Source of the DNA: Ascochyta rabiei
Taxonomy: Eukaryota > Ascomycota > Dothideomycetes > Pleosporales > Didymellaceae
Reading direction: 5' to 3'
Length of the DNA: 64,000 bases
NCBI RefSeq assembly: GCF_004011695.2
Contig: NC_082423.1
Location: 868,001-932,000, forward strand
The translations under genes were made by a program, and so were the position numbers. Each line of letters starts with the position of its first letter. The stretch's first letter is position 1. The notes beneath the pieces are model-generated. The model did no database searches and was not told the DNA's origin. It was given only the letters and a program-made list of their open reading frames with translations. Positions 1 to 10,394 of this stretch are shown piece after piece.

Positions 1-1840
1 AGCGGCCAAATTCCAACGTGTCCGTGTGACATGGTGAGGTTGCTCACGGCTGCGCGTGATGGAGTGTCTTCTGGTTGTGGATCGTTGCTGATCGCGAGTG
101 CTTTGTCAGTGTCGGTCAGGACATCTGTGCTCAACACAGAATGCTTTGTGACAGTGTCTATCATCTCGGAAGCCCCCTCAGAATACTTCATACGAGGTAA
201 AATCGCGTCGCGAGCGCCGCAACAAGAAAACATACAAACAGTGGCGTGGAGCCGTGGTCTGGACGGTAGGTAACCTCACCTACCAAGAGCGAAGCCAACC
301 AAATAGCACTGCTTAAGGCCTCCAAACAACGCAATGTCTGAGTTCGATGAGTCAGTTGCCTACAACAGGGCGTAGCTGAGCACTTTCAGTTAAAGCGAGC
401 ATTGTTCAAAGACAAAGCGTCCAAGTGAAGGCGCGTCGCGCGAGCCCGCATAATCGGGGCCACGGTAAGTGATCTGCAAGCGGGACTGCTCTATTCGGAA
501 TCACAGTATCAGTAGCGAGGAAATCCTTGGAGCTGTGAACACGCACCCACGTGACTAATCGATTATTTGAGGAGGCAGACAACGTCGTTACCAACACCAA
601 TCTAGATTCACCAGCTCAGCTTTGTTCTATAACGCTAGATTCTGATTCCAGTTTCGGTGAAATATGTGTATTAGGTATATGTTTGCGGGCTGCCGTATGA
701 ATGCAAGGTGCCGAGATACCCGAAGGAGCGTTGCCAAGATGACAATTGGCTGTGTCCACAGTCGTTATTGAAAATTCGTTGATAGGTCATTATTATAAGA
801 AGGAATATAGACAAGCCACCTTCGAGTTGGTGCATGTCTAGTAGTGAAGAAAGTTCAGAGCTGACCATGGCAAGGTCCAAAGAAGATTAGAGCCCATGTC
901 CCACTTCGCAGTCCATGGTGCGGAATTTTAGGAACGGATAGGCACCTCGTGGCTGTCGCACAAGAACCTGTCATATCGGTATGGCATTACTGACCGCATT
1001 GCCTGTATCCACCGGTAAAGCAAGAACCCTGTCATGGTCAGTACGTGTTTGAACGGATGAGCATCTCACTTACTTCTTGCCTGCATCTGTCGCACAGCAG
1101 CAGCACAACAAAGACGCTGGCCAGCAGACGATCTGCAATAACTGTTAGCAAGCCATAAGCCTTGCCGAGTGTGAACGTCGAACTTACAGCCATGCACACT
1201 GTAATCACAAAGCCAATCGTAGGGCCAATGACCTTGCAATGGCAGGGGTTTTGATCACTTCTTCAGGTCAGCACATGTCTGAAACATGAGGGAGGTGCAT
1301 CTCCGTACGTTCCGCATTGGAAGCAAACGATGGGGAGCGGCACGCAGTCACACATTGTTGTAAGAGGTTGTGGAACAAGGACCAAAGATTCGAGATGTCA
1401 CTTCGTGTGGAGACTGGAAGATAGTGAGCACAAGCAATGCTGATACCTGGAGTACTGAAGATGAATGTGTCTGAGCGGATTTGGAGGAGGCTGAAGTTTG
1501 GTTTTGTGTCTTACGTCATTCCGCTCTAACATGAATCACAAACACCATGCGTCAGCACACACGCTTGAACGTTGTTTCCGGAACGAGTACCTTTAGCACG
1601 TATGTCTATTGGACAGTCTCCAATCCGTTACCCTCTTTGGTTGTTGTCGCGCTATCTAGCCTCTGAGTTGCTCTCCTCTCCGTCATTGGCCTTTCCGAAG
1701 CTTCCGCACACAACTCGTGTACTTTGTACTACGTCGACGCGACAATACGAGGAAGCGCTCTGTATCTACACGCTTTGCACAACCAGCGGCGACGGTTGTG
1801 CACCATTCTGTCTCCGCAGCGCAGTGGCAGAGCGTGTGCA
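1..1840. other. Spacer with no recognisable gene
   Basis: The six-frame reading gives only short, unrelated frames with no domain, codon pattern or splice-consistent chain that I can support. The right end is the 3' flank of the minus-strand gene that follows. I see no tRNA, repeat or transposon end here. Confidence 0.6.
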
Positions 1841-2467
1841 TCACTTCTCAATGGCGATACGAATGAGCTCCACTTCTACGGTTCTTTGGTCCCGAGCCAG
1901 CTTTCCCTTCAGCCCGTCATCATAACGATCAAAGCACGAACTGCACAAGCCTGGTTCCTCGGTTTCGACAGCGATAGAGCCCTCCCAGTTCTCCATGAGG
2001 AAGCGTATCTCCCCATCACAACAGACCCGCGCACCCCAAGGGCCAGTCAGACCTTGCTCTGCTGCTGCTCGTAGGCCGTATCTGATTTGATAAATCTTTG
2101 AGCTGGTGTCCAGGTGTATCCAGTTCAGCTGTGGTGGCTCATCTGAGATCGTTGAGACGAGACCTTCGAAGTTCGAATCCGGATACGGTAGATAATAACC
2201 GGAGAAGGGGTGTAAAGCTTCTCCATGGTAGGAAGGTAGCTGCACGTACAATTTCCCCTCGCGAAGCACGACTATGCTGTCCTTAAACAGTTCTTTACGA
2301 TCCTCTGGCGTCCTCGCCGAAGGACGGCATTTCATATGGCTTTTGTCGGTCTTCCATTCCGCATCAATGCCGTGGCTTTTCGTATTCTCGGCTTGACTTT
2401 GAAGGCTCAGGACAGAAGTTGCGACCATTGGCACCGTGGCCGCCAGCGATATGAGCCCAAAAACCAT
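1841..2467 (-). CDS. Conserved fungal small protein of unknown function, probable signal peptide
   Basis: A single exon encodes 208 residues from an ATG at 2467. The N-terminus (MVFGLISLAATVPMVATSVL) is hydrophobic and could be a signal peptide or anchor. The body has motifs I recognise from a family of uncharacterised 180-220 residue proteins common in Pleosporales and other ascomycetes: a GYYLPYPDSNFEGLVSTISD stretch, DEPPQLNWI, a KIYQIRYGLRA-like strand, an RFLMENWEGSIAVE motif and a DRYDDGL Asp-rich turn near the C-terminus. No enzyme motif is visible. Length agrees with the family and no intron is needed. The function is unknown; the family assignment comes from memory of motif order and needs a database search. 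No neighbour suggests a role. Confidence 0.7.
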   Translation of the reverse strand: MVFGLISLAATVPMVATSVLSLQSQAENTKSHGIDAEWKTDKSHMKCRPSARTPEDRKELFKDSIVVLREGKLYVQLPSYHGEALHPFSGYYLPYPDSNFEGLVSTISDEPPQLNWIHLDTSSKIYQIRYGLRAAAEQGLTGPWGARVCCDGEIRFLMENWEGSIAVETEEPGLCSSCFDRYDDGLKGKLARDQRTVEVELIRIAIEK

Positions 2468-3238
2468 ACTGGAGGTGGTGGTTGAAATTTATAGGTGCTT
2501 GGAGATCAGACTATTAGTGAATGCCGCAAACAAAGTCTGGAGGCAGACTTCTAGCTGGATTGCAGGACGGCACTTGTGAAACCTACTCAGGTGCTGGTAT
2601 TGATGACCTTGAACATGTTTGCTTTCTTGTGGTTCCGCTTCCCGTTCGCCAATAATCTGCGATAGGCGGCGCATCACCATTGCGGCTGCATGCACTTCCA
2701 ATCATGCACCAACCGGGTGAGCCACCATCATTAGCGTCGCCTGGACAGCTTCACATCCGTGGACCAGGACATCGATCGACCTGTCCGAGAAGGTTCTGCA
2801 GCTTGTGACGAGCATTACGCATCAATCGCTTATCGCTCGAGCAATCCACAGTCGCCGACCTGCACGTCGACTTCTAAACCCTATTTTCCCTACCTGCAAA
2901 CATGCATTAGCCCAAGGACGACTACCATTTCCGGAAAACGCTCTCTGAGCTATGCTCCGTTGGACAGGGAGGCGCATAAGATCTTCAAAAAGCCTCCAAA
3001 CCATGGACTTCTCTTACCCAAAGCGCCGAGCGCCTCGTCGTCTGCATGATTGATCACAGTGCGCTAACCCTAGCTACATATCTGTGGCTGAAAGATGTCA
3101 GATCTTCCCAGGGGGGCTTTAAAGCATGTGCCGCATGCTCCCTCGTCCAACAGCCAGATATCACTCCTGCTTCTTAGCACCTAAGAGAAAGTGGCCATTC
3201 CAGCAGAAACACCCGAACGCAAGAGATCGCAGAGCACA
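2468..3238. other. Intergenic spacer
   Basis: This spacer lies between two divergently transcribed genes and probably holds both promoters. A 96-codon plus-strand frame at 2759-3049 overlaps a 60-codon minus-strand frame; neither has motifs or splice context, so no gene is called. Confidence 0.5.
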
Positions 3239-3604
3239 ATGGCTGGTGAGGACAAGAAGTACGATGGCCAATTGTGGATTCATTCAACCATTGTTCAATG
3301 CTGAACGTGCTTCAGGAACGACAATGCGACCAGCAACGCCCAAGGAAACCGGGGTGGTCCAGCGGGAATCCTTGGTAATGTCCCAGACGCTGGAGGAGTT
3401 CTCTCCTCGGTCGGTGGAGGCAACAGTCCTGCCAGTAACAACACCAACGGCAGCAACGCTGAGAACAGGGACGCAAATGCAGGTTTCGGCCTTGACAACA
3501 AGGACGTCAAGGGCAGTTTGAAGGTACATATTAAACTGGATCTCGAAGCAGATATCCGGATCATCGCGAAAATCAAGGGAGACATTGCCATTGGGCTGTT
3601 GTAG
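3239..3604 (+). CDS. Small Gly/Asn-rich protein with charged beta-type C-terminus, 2 exons
   Basis: Model: exon 1 3239-3258, intron 3259-3315 (57 nt, donor GTACGA, branch-like CTGAAC, acceptor TTCAG), exon 2 3316-3604, giving 102 residues. The spliced product begins MAGEDKKNDNATSNAQGN and has a flexible Gly/Asn/Ser-rich centre, ending with the alternating strand-like tail VHIKLDLEADIRIIAKIKGD followed by IAIGLL. Similar tails (charged/hydrophobic alternation ending in a short aliphatic stretch) occur in small uncharacterised fungal proteins. The exon frame is open and ends cleanly after the conserved-looking tail, while the unspliced frame from the same ATG stops after 21 codons, which supports the intron. 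The function is unknown; it could be a small secreted or cytosolic structural protein, but no signal peptide is visible. Confidence 0.6.
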
Positions 3605-4283
3605 TTCAATACGAACTAGACCGCCGAGGTCTTCTCACGCTGGCCAAGTGATGAATATAATTACAAGTTCGATGGCTCTTCTCCATCAACACATACCTAC
3701 AAAAGTACGTTCCAGACTTCTTCGCATGCAGCATTTTTAAGAGAAATACGACATGTACTGTAATAGCCACCGTTGTTTATTCAGTTTCTTGTTGCGTGTT
3801 TAAGTTATCTTTAAGCAGTCCGAGCTGAGTCGTAGCGATTGATCGTGGAGCAATTGCTGTGCCGTCAGTGCCCAGCCTCCTTCCCAACAGCTTCATCACA
3901 CAGCGTAACGACCATAGGAAATCTTTCATGAAAACTATGCAATACAGCATGCTTCTTATTACGTTGAGTCTCACGTCTATCTCAAGCTACGACACCAGCT
4001 GGACGACTCATCAAGGACTTCACAATCCTATGTAGACTGCGTTGCACATCAAGCTGTCCGCGACAAGGAAATGTTTCAAACTCCACGTCAGCGTATAACC
4101 TTGTAGGATATCTGTTGAGAGCAGGGTAAAAGTGCGGACGGCGCCGCATAGTCCGTTGCAGTCTGATTTCAGGCTCCAAGCAACATGCATTCGCCACCAG
4201 CATTGACCAGAGCAACTTTGTTCTTCTCGCAAGCTGTGTCAACGCTCCACCGCCATCAAAGACGGAAATGCTGTCGTATTCAA
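3605..4283. other. Intergenic spacer
   Basis: No frame here has coding character that I can support. It holds the 3' flank of the small gene to the left and nothing recognisable on the minus strand. Confidence 0.5.
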
Positions 4284-4596
4284 CTAAGGGCTACTATAGA
4301 GTGTACCTAGTCCCGGCATTGGAAGGGGATACTTCATTTCGGCCCATGACTCTTTATAGACCTCTCTGGTGGACTTTGCACTTTTTCGACGTTTCACTAC
4401 TGCGTACGCAAGAGTATACATAGAAGACATAACGATCATTGTCAGAATCTCAATGGTTCTGACTCCAGTAGTCTCGGCAGACAGAAGACGAGATAAAGTG
4501 CAGCATATCGGAGCGAAGACAAACCCCTCGGCGGTGATAGCTCGACGTATAGAAATATTGTGGTAAGACAATACGTGTTTGGATTTGACAGTCCAT
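4284..4596 (-). other. Possible orphan 3' exon or remnant with two hydrophobic segments
   Basis: A minus-strand open frame ends at 4284 and encodes about 100 residues with two membrane-type stretches (around FVFAPICCTLSRLL and ILTMIVMSSMYTLAYAVV) followed by a basic KRRKSAK segment and a PMPGLGTLYSS end. The frame has no ATG near its 5' end, so it would have to be a downstream exon or a decayed gene. I could not join it in frame to the membrane protein just upstream with good splice sites. It may be the true 3' end of that gene through a junction I missed, or a relic. Confidence 0.2.
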
Positions 4597-5201
4597 TTAA
4601 TGCCCGGTTATTTCTTGTCTCACGTCTATTCTCGATACAAGCTCTTGCGCATCTTGCGTAGACTCGATCGTGCTCTGATAATTATCAGCCACATCTTGAA
4701 CAGTCGTTAGGAAGAACAGGCTGGACTTACTGAGTTTTTATCAGCTATATCCCATTAGACGATCCATATACAATCAACGTAGCAGTAGAACAGAAGCAAC
4801 ACTGTAGCCCACTTACAAATCTCGCATCGCCACTCGTCCGCAAGGTCTATCTCGATGGTCGGTAGCGGAACGATGAGAACAATTCGAAGCAATACAGAAG
4901 CTGCGAGACCGGTCCAGAAAGCTGTCAATCTAGCTTCATCTCTGCCTTTGCTGTGCAAATACATACTGCAAGCGGTACCGCATGCAGGAGCCATATACAG
5001 AAATGCTTGAACTTCAGGGTGGTTAAGAGCTGTAATGATGGGTTGGACACTATCCCATGACCGATAATGCCAGAAGTAGGCGATTATGGCCCAGGGTGCG
5101 ACCGTTGAACTATTACCAGGGGCAGTGTAGTCCCATGCACTATCCGAAATAGGTACTGTTCGGGTCGAGAAGTCATGATGTTGAGTAGAGTTAGAGCACA
5201 T
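4597..5201 (-). CDS. Hypothetical small membrane protein, 3-exon model
   Basis: The start is the first ATG in the frame (5201, MCSNSTQHHDF). Proposed exons are 4817-5201, 4731-4744 (a 14-nt microexon) and 4597-4674, with introns 4745-4816 and 4675-4730; both donors are the perfect consensus GTAAGT and the total is in frame (158 residues). Without splicing the frame runs to 4755 (148 residues). The first exon encodes Asn-rich N-glycosylation-like sites and three hydrophobic segments: around PWAIIAYFWHY, around VQAFLYMAPACGTACSMYL, and around FWTGLAASVLLRIVLIVPLP. The spliced tail is polar. I recognise no family, so function is unassigned. The weak point is the microexon; RNA reads would decide between the two models. 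Confidence 0.4.
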
Positions 5202-5511
5202 GTTATCTCCCAGAAAGAAAAGAAAAATCCGCAACAGGCTCTGCGTCAAGCTCTCAGCAAATTTTACAACCCGTGGTTCAAGCGACGACTGATCATGCCG
5301 AGAGTTGAGTTCGCAAACATGGCCAGTCTACAGTCCCAGGAGACAGCCGGTATTAAGGTACAGCTGCGACTTGATCGAAGATCACATAAGTAGACTACAA
5401 CGTCTGCACGAATTGAAATGAAAATCGGTATTTCAGAACTCTAAAATGTCTCTCATAACAAATCGTTACGTCCACAGAACAAAAATCAGTGGTACCGAAG
5501 CAAAAGAACAT

Positions 5512-6048
5512 TCAGATCAAACTGCCAACCACCAGTACCGAAAACCTCTTGCAGCCAGGCACAAAATACTTGAGTTCCTTCACACCAAGTAAATCCTGCA
5601 CGACTGGCTGCGCAGTAGGAATCGGCGTTGGATTCCAGAGGCCAAGGTTATGCGCAACGACACACACTGCGTTTTCCTCACCGGAGTCTTCGACGACAGC
5701 ACCTAAAAGCGCTTTCAAAACTCTGGCTAGTCTCCCATCTACTTTTCTCTTAGTTCTTGAACAATAGCTATAATTGTGGATCGACACAAACGTACCAGTA
5801 TGCTCGTCTTGCCTGCGCTTCGGAAGCAGTTTATCAATCCCGCATTCTCTTGCTGCTGCAGCAAGTGTTCCGCTTTTTCTAGAAATCGGAAGGGAAAGCA
5901 GAGATATGAGGCGGTCCTGCTTCTTTCCACCTCGCACTGCACTGCAGCAGAGCTCGATGTCTTCGAATTCGTACTCGAGAATGTTCTCGATACGGTAGAT
6001 GATGTTCTCCGTAATGGAAGAAGATGGCTTGGTGGATTTTGGAGTCAT
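5512..6048 (-). CDS. Minimal RNase III-domain-like protein, probably catalytically inactive
   Basis: Exon 1 is 5796-6048 and exon 2 is 5512-5741, split by a 54-nt intron (5742-5795, donor GTACGT, branch-like CTAAG, acceptor AAAAG); the product has 160 residues. The ATG at 6048 is the first in the frame. The N-terminal half (IENILEYEFEDIELCCSAV) matches the opening helix pair of RNase III domains. AAARECGIDKLLP and, across the splice, VDGRLARVLKALLGAVVEDSG match the later helices, where true enzymes carry DxxEA. Here those acidic positions are not evident, and the central E-R-L-E-F-L-G-D signature is replaced by a short KQDRLISLLSLP stretch, so part of the domain looks deleted. Small proteins of this type are common in ascomycetes; their role is unknown. 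The splice restores a motif, which supports the model. Confidence 0.6.
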   Translation of the reverse strand: MTPKSTKPSSSITENIIYRIENILEYEFEDIELCCSAVRGGKKQDRLISLLSLPISRKSGTLAAAARECGIDKLLPKRRQDEHTGTFVSIHNYSYCSRTKRKVDGRLARVLKALLGAVVEDSGEENAVCVVAHNLGLWNPTPIPTAQPVVQDLLGVKELKYFVPGCKRFSVLVVGSLI

Positions 6049-7140
6049 CCTTTCTGTTGTTGACGGGTTGAGCGGAGAATAAGTTATGGTGGTAGAGCCG
6101 TGAGGTTTGAAGTATGTGATGTGGTTTGCGTTGGATGGGGAGACGACATGAGAGAAGTTTATATATGAAGGCAGAACATGCAAAATTTATGACTTTGGTT
6201 AGATTCTTGAGGTAGCCGTATCAGCTCTGCAATCCGTGAAATCAACAGGACCATTCTCTGGTTGGGTGTTGAGGCGAACCATGATATGATAATTCGTCCT
6301 CCAATCAGAATATTTCGACAGTATCTAGATCGCCGAGTAGGCTATCAAAGAAGCCATTGCACTCCAGGTATAAACTCTGAGAGCCTAGGCACTCAGCCGT
6401 TCTCAACCACTCCGATGGAGGCTCACATGCGTAGCTTCTGCCCCAAAGGTGTTCGTTAGGACTAGCTGCGGAAGGACTGGATGTACCAAACAAAATGAGA
6501 GCACTTTTTAAGCTTTCACCATCAGCATCAGACTGTTCTATGGGATAGCCTATAGCCGCAATCGGGTTGGCACGACAAGATCTGGGAATTTGTACTGAAT
6601 CAATAGCAGAATCATGTTAGTCGATTTTAGCTGGGTATGGCAACGTGGGCAGGCACATGCGAAGACCCACTTCTTCCGCTGTAGAAAAAAAAAGCGGCAT
6701 GAATTGGTTGCTGAGCTTCAACGTTCTAGACAAGCTGGTGGTGACTCTGGATGCTATGCACTGTCGCACTATGACTAACACGCAAATCCCTTGTCAGTAG
6801 CATTTTCATCATAGGTCGAGCCCGAGATATCAACAAGACTGCTTCGCAGGATTTTCAAAGGACCACCGCATTCTCCCAACACGGAAGACTCTACAATTGG
6901 TCACAAGGCTCACACAAGACACAATGAAAGGTTGTAGCAACGCTTTTCGAAATCCATTCATCATAGTTTCTATATTTACAGAAAATGGGGTGAAGCTACT
7001 CAGTAGCGGGCAAAGAAGAAGCAGAGTGGGGCTTGATCCTTTCAAAGACTGCAGCCTCTCCAAAAATGTCAACCAATGAAGTTCCCAACGTGATGCCTGG
7101 CTATGCAAACATGTCATGCAGAAGCGTGAGAGTGACACGC
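6049..7140. other. Intergenic spacer
   Basis: This is the promoter side of the RNase III-like gene and the 3' flank of the AA9 gene. No supported gene, repeat or RNA is visible. Confidence 0.5.
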
Positions 7141-8236
7141 TTAACCGAAGAAAGAGCGGGCGTGGCGGCGGGCCTTGGAGGCACCGGTGGCGCCAGTGGT
7201 CTCCTTCAACCAGGCAATGAACTCCTGGATGGTGAACTCCTCAGGGAGAGTGGAGGAGCCGGAGCCGGAGCCGGAGCCCTGGGTAGCGGAAGGAGCGGGA
7301 GCAGCGCTGGTAGCAGCGGCAGATGTGGCAGCCTCAGATGGGACGGGAGTGGCCTCAGCAGCAGCAGAAGTAGCGGCAGCAGAAGTAGCGGGGGCAGCGG
7401 CGCTGGTAGCGGTGGCAGATGTAGCGGCAGTGGACGAGGCGGCAGCGGTCTTGGAGGGAGTGGAACCCGAGCCCGAGCCGGAAGCACCGTCCCAGACCTT
7501 GGGACCGGGAACCTCGTAGGTGGTGGCACCGGAGTACATGTCGAACAGGACACCGGGGTCGGAGGCAGAGTAAGCCTTGGTCATGTCGACACCCTCAGCA
7601 GGGAGTGAAGCAGAGCCAGAGCCGGTGACCTTGATCTGTCCACAGCCGTTGTAGAACTGAGCGCCACCCTCGCGGTTACCCTCGTGGAGACCGATCATCT
7701 CGGGGCGGATGAGGTACTCGCCAGCGGCGAGGTCAGGGAGGGTGATGGTGATCTGACCCTTGTTGGCGATGAAGTTGTCAACACCCCACTTGCCGCCGGA
7801 GAGACCGTCCTCGTAGAGCTTGGTCCAGACGGCACCCTCACCGTCAGACTCGGCAGGGGCAATGTAGACCATGACGGGGCCCTTGTGGGAAGCAGCAATG
7901 GGCTCGTCAGCGTCACCGGACCCGGTGGCGGGGTCCTGTTGTAATTGTCAGATCCAAAGCTCACACATCACGCTTTCGCTTGAAGCTTACATTGTGGTGC
8001 CACTGGAAGGTGATGTCGGAGCCAGCCGCGACCTCGAGGGTGTCGTCAGCCTTGGTGCCGCCGTTACAGATCATGGCGGTGGATGTGACGTCCTTGATGG
8101 GGTTGTTGCCGTTGGAAGGAGTGCGGACAGCGAAGTGCTGGCCCTGGTCCTTGCCATCGATGACGAAAGACTGGAAGGTGGTGTGGGCGGAAGCCAGCTG
8201 GGCAGCGGCCAGGGCGAAAGCGTAGGAGTACTTCAT
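7141..8236 (-). CDS. Secreted AA9 lytic polysaccharide monooxygenase with C-terminal module
   Basis: Exon 1 7991-8236 and exon 2 7141-7935 flank a 55-nt intron (7936-7990, GTAAGC..CAACAG); the product has 346 residues. AA9 enzymes oxidatively cleave cellulose (some also hemicellulose) outside the cell using one copper. A signal peptide ends at Ala17, leaving His18 as the mature N-terminal histidine of the copper brace; the second copper histidine is His99 in ASHKGPV, and the axial tyrosine is Tyr177 in [11 protein letters not shown], with the family His at 166 (IGLHEGN). After the catalytic domain comes a roughly 100-residue Ser/Ala/Thr/Pro linker, then a short conserved end ([16 protein letters not shown]... 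RRHARSFFG) instead of a CBM1 cellulose-binding module. The 5' leader is rich in CAACCAACCA repeats, as in strongly expressed fungal genes. Confidence 0.93.
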
Positions 8237-9925
8237 TTTGATGTTGGCTGGTTGGTTGTTGTTTGGTTGGTTGTGGAGAGAAAACTGGTATAGTCAAAGA
8301 AATGAAGTATGAACAATGTTTGAATGGATAGTCGTCGAAAGTGAGCGTATGCTAAAGAGCGTATGTAAAGAGTGTGAGCGTCAAGCCTGGCCTTCTTCAA
8401 GTGGAAGTTGTAAGTCTCTTATACACAGCCCGCGTAGTCGGCACCGTGCTGCCGTGTCAGTTGCAGTGTGGTCCTGACACTGCCAAGCCCCATGCTGCCG
8501 TCCTGTGCCAAGCTCAGTTCAACGTGCACTAGCTCCAGTTCGGGCAGTGCGGCGCTGCCTAGTTGCCTCAGAACATTGAATCCAGGCTGGTAGAATCCTA
8601 CGACCCAGAAAAACTCATGTTGGTGTTCTCGTGGGAGATTGCCCGCGTTCGATCCTGGCCCGTCAAATGGCGTCCGAGGTGACGATAAACATGAAACATC
8701 ACGAAAGGCTTGGACGATGAAAGCCCACCCACCCGCCTGTCAAGGAGCGTCTAAGGAGACACCATGCGCTGTCATTGTCATCATCGTCATGCTGTTTTGT
8801 TGCTTCTGTTCCTCATGCTGCCGCCCCGTCATGAGGAGATTGCACTCGATCCTTCGTGTGATCGCGAAATTGGCTGGTGAGGTGGCTGCAAGATGTTCCG
8901 ACGCGTAAGAGGGGTCATTGTCCGCCTTGTTCTCCTGGCTCGTCGCGTTCGTCGTGTTCGCGCTTTGTCTGTGGACCTCGGATCATGTCTTCTGGATCTA
9001 GAAGCTGTGGAGCGAATAGGAGGTAGTGATGAAATCCATCGATGGAGCCATTTTTCCGTTTGACATGCGGTGGGTCCCCGTCTTGGCTTGCGTCCGTTTC
9101 ATGTTTCAGTCTTGCCCATCAAACAATCGATATATCTCTTCCATGCTTGTGCCTCAGAAGGCATTTACATGATGGTGTCGACCGCCGATCGTGCCTCTTT
9201 GTCGCAATACGTCCGTTGTCTTTGCTAGCCTCGACTACGCTGTTTGAACGTAGGAGATTGCTTGAGTTGTTCACCCCATGCATCTATTCTCGCCGAGACA
9301 TGTTGAGAGACACAGCGTCGTGTCTCGCGCAGAGTGCGGCGTTACGCTGAGGTACGTGGTCTTGGCTTTTGGCTCTTTTCGCCCTGCCTCGGCGAGGCGC
9401 CCGTGTAAATTGCGAAGCCTTAGTCAGCGTCTGGGACGGATTCTACTTCTGTTCCTTACCTCCTCATGTCAGTGACAATAGCCGTGGAAGCGCATTGCAA
9501 CTGCTGGGACTTCCAATCGCGTACACACGGTGGCTTGTCTTCGATTCCGTGTGCACGCCTTGACACGTTAATATACTGTTCGATCTGAGCCTCTCAGAAG
9601 CGTGCTTGGTCCGCAAGAGCCCTATGAGGAATGTGATGTCGTACTGCCGTGGTTGGTTGAAGAGATCACGTTCGAAAGAAAAAGGCGGCCGCACGCAGAT
9701 GTGACGGGCATGGCTATTTGAACACATGAGAAGAATTGAACCTTTGTTTCGTAAGCTGATCTAGGCTCTGGCTGGGCACATTTGAGCGAAATGGCACCGG
9801 TTGCTCTCCGACGTTTCACTAAAAGTCAAAGTATCAACAATCAATCAGATTAGTCCATACATTAGGGTCATTGACTTTTCAGCGCAGTGCTATGTCATAT
9901 CTATGGTATCGACCGCTAAACTCTT
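8237..9925. other. AA9 upstream region and spacer
   Basis: This 1.7-kb stretch carries the promoter of the AA9 gene at its left end and the 3' flank of the next minus-strand gene at its right end. The first 50 bases are the GGTTGGTTGTTG-type leader. I see no other gene or repeat. Confidence 0.5.
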
Positions 9926-10394
9926 CTATCTACCAGTCTGGCCCTGTCCTTGCCTTACGGGCACGTTGGCATCTGGCTCACCACCGTGGTTCTTTGCATA
10001 ACTAGCATCCTTGGTCTCAGGTGCCCCGACACCCTTCTCGAAGTCACCAGCCTTGTACAGCTGACCGGTCGCAGGGTTGATAGAACCACCCTCGGACTCG
10101 GGAATATCGCGGTTGTTACCAGCGCCGGATGCGCCAGAGCCTACTGTGACAGTGGCGCCAGGGAATCTGCTGGTCGCGGACTCATCGATACCGGACTCGA
10201 TTGCTGGAGTCGTTAGTTGGTGGTGCAAACAGAAGCATGTGGAAAGGGTATGTACCTGAGTCACTTGCATTGGGACCGCGGTTCGGGTTTGCTGTGTTGG
10301 GATCGGTACCGTGGACATTGGCATGTGAGTTGAGGTCCTTTTCAGCCTGCTTGGCGATATCGAGAGGGTTCTGGCCCTTGTATTCGGCAGACAT
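9926..10394 (-). CDS. Small hydrophilic conserved protein, LEA/stress-like
   Basis: Exon 1 10256-10394 and exon 2 9926-10203 flank a 52-nt intron (10204-10255) with a perfect CTAAC branch site; the product has 138 residues. It begins MSAEYKGQNPLDIAKQAEKD and is almost entirely polar, rich in Asn, Gly, Ala, Asp and Thr, with motifs SGIDESATSRFPGATVTVGS, ASGAGNNRDIPESEGG and INPATGQLYKAGDFEKGVG. I recognise this layout from small uncharacterised ascomycete proteins that are often abundant in spores or under stress; the hydrophilic, glycine-rich, disordered character resembles LEA-type proteins. No catalytic motif, signal peptide or membrane segment is present. The stress role is inferred from composition only. 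Confidence 0.75.

Noticed and set aside
2165..2180. GTTCGAATCC box resembling a tRNA T-loop
   Set aside because: It lies inside a protein-coding gene and I see no acceptor stem or D-arm at the right spacing.
2759..3049. Plus-strand 96-codon frame
   Set aside because: No domain or signal peptide, and overlapped by an equally open minus-strand frame.
7175..7519. Open plus-strand frames opposite the AA9 linker (Ala/Glu-rich)
   Set aside because: They mirror the Ser/Ala/Thr linker of the AA9 gene and have no independent evidence.
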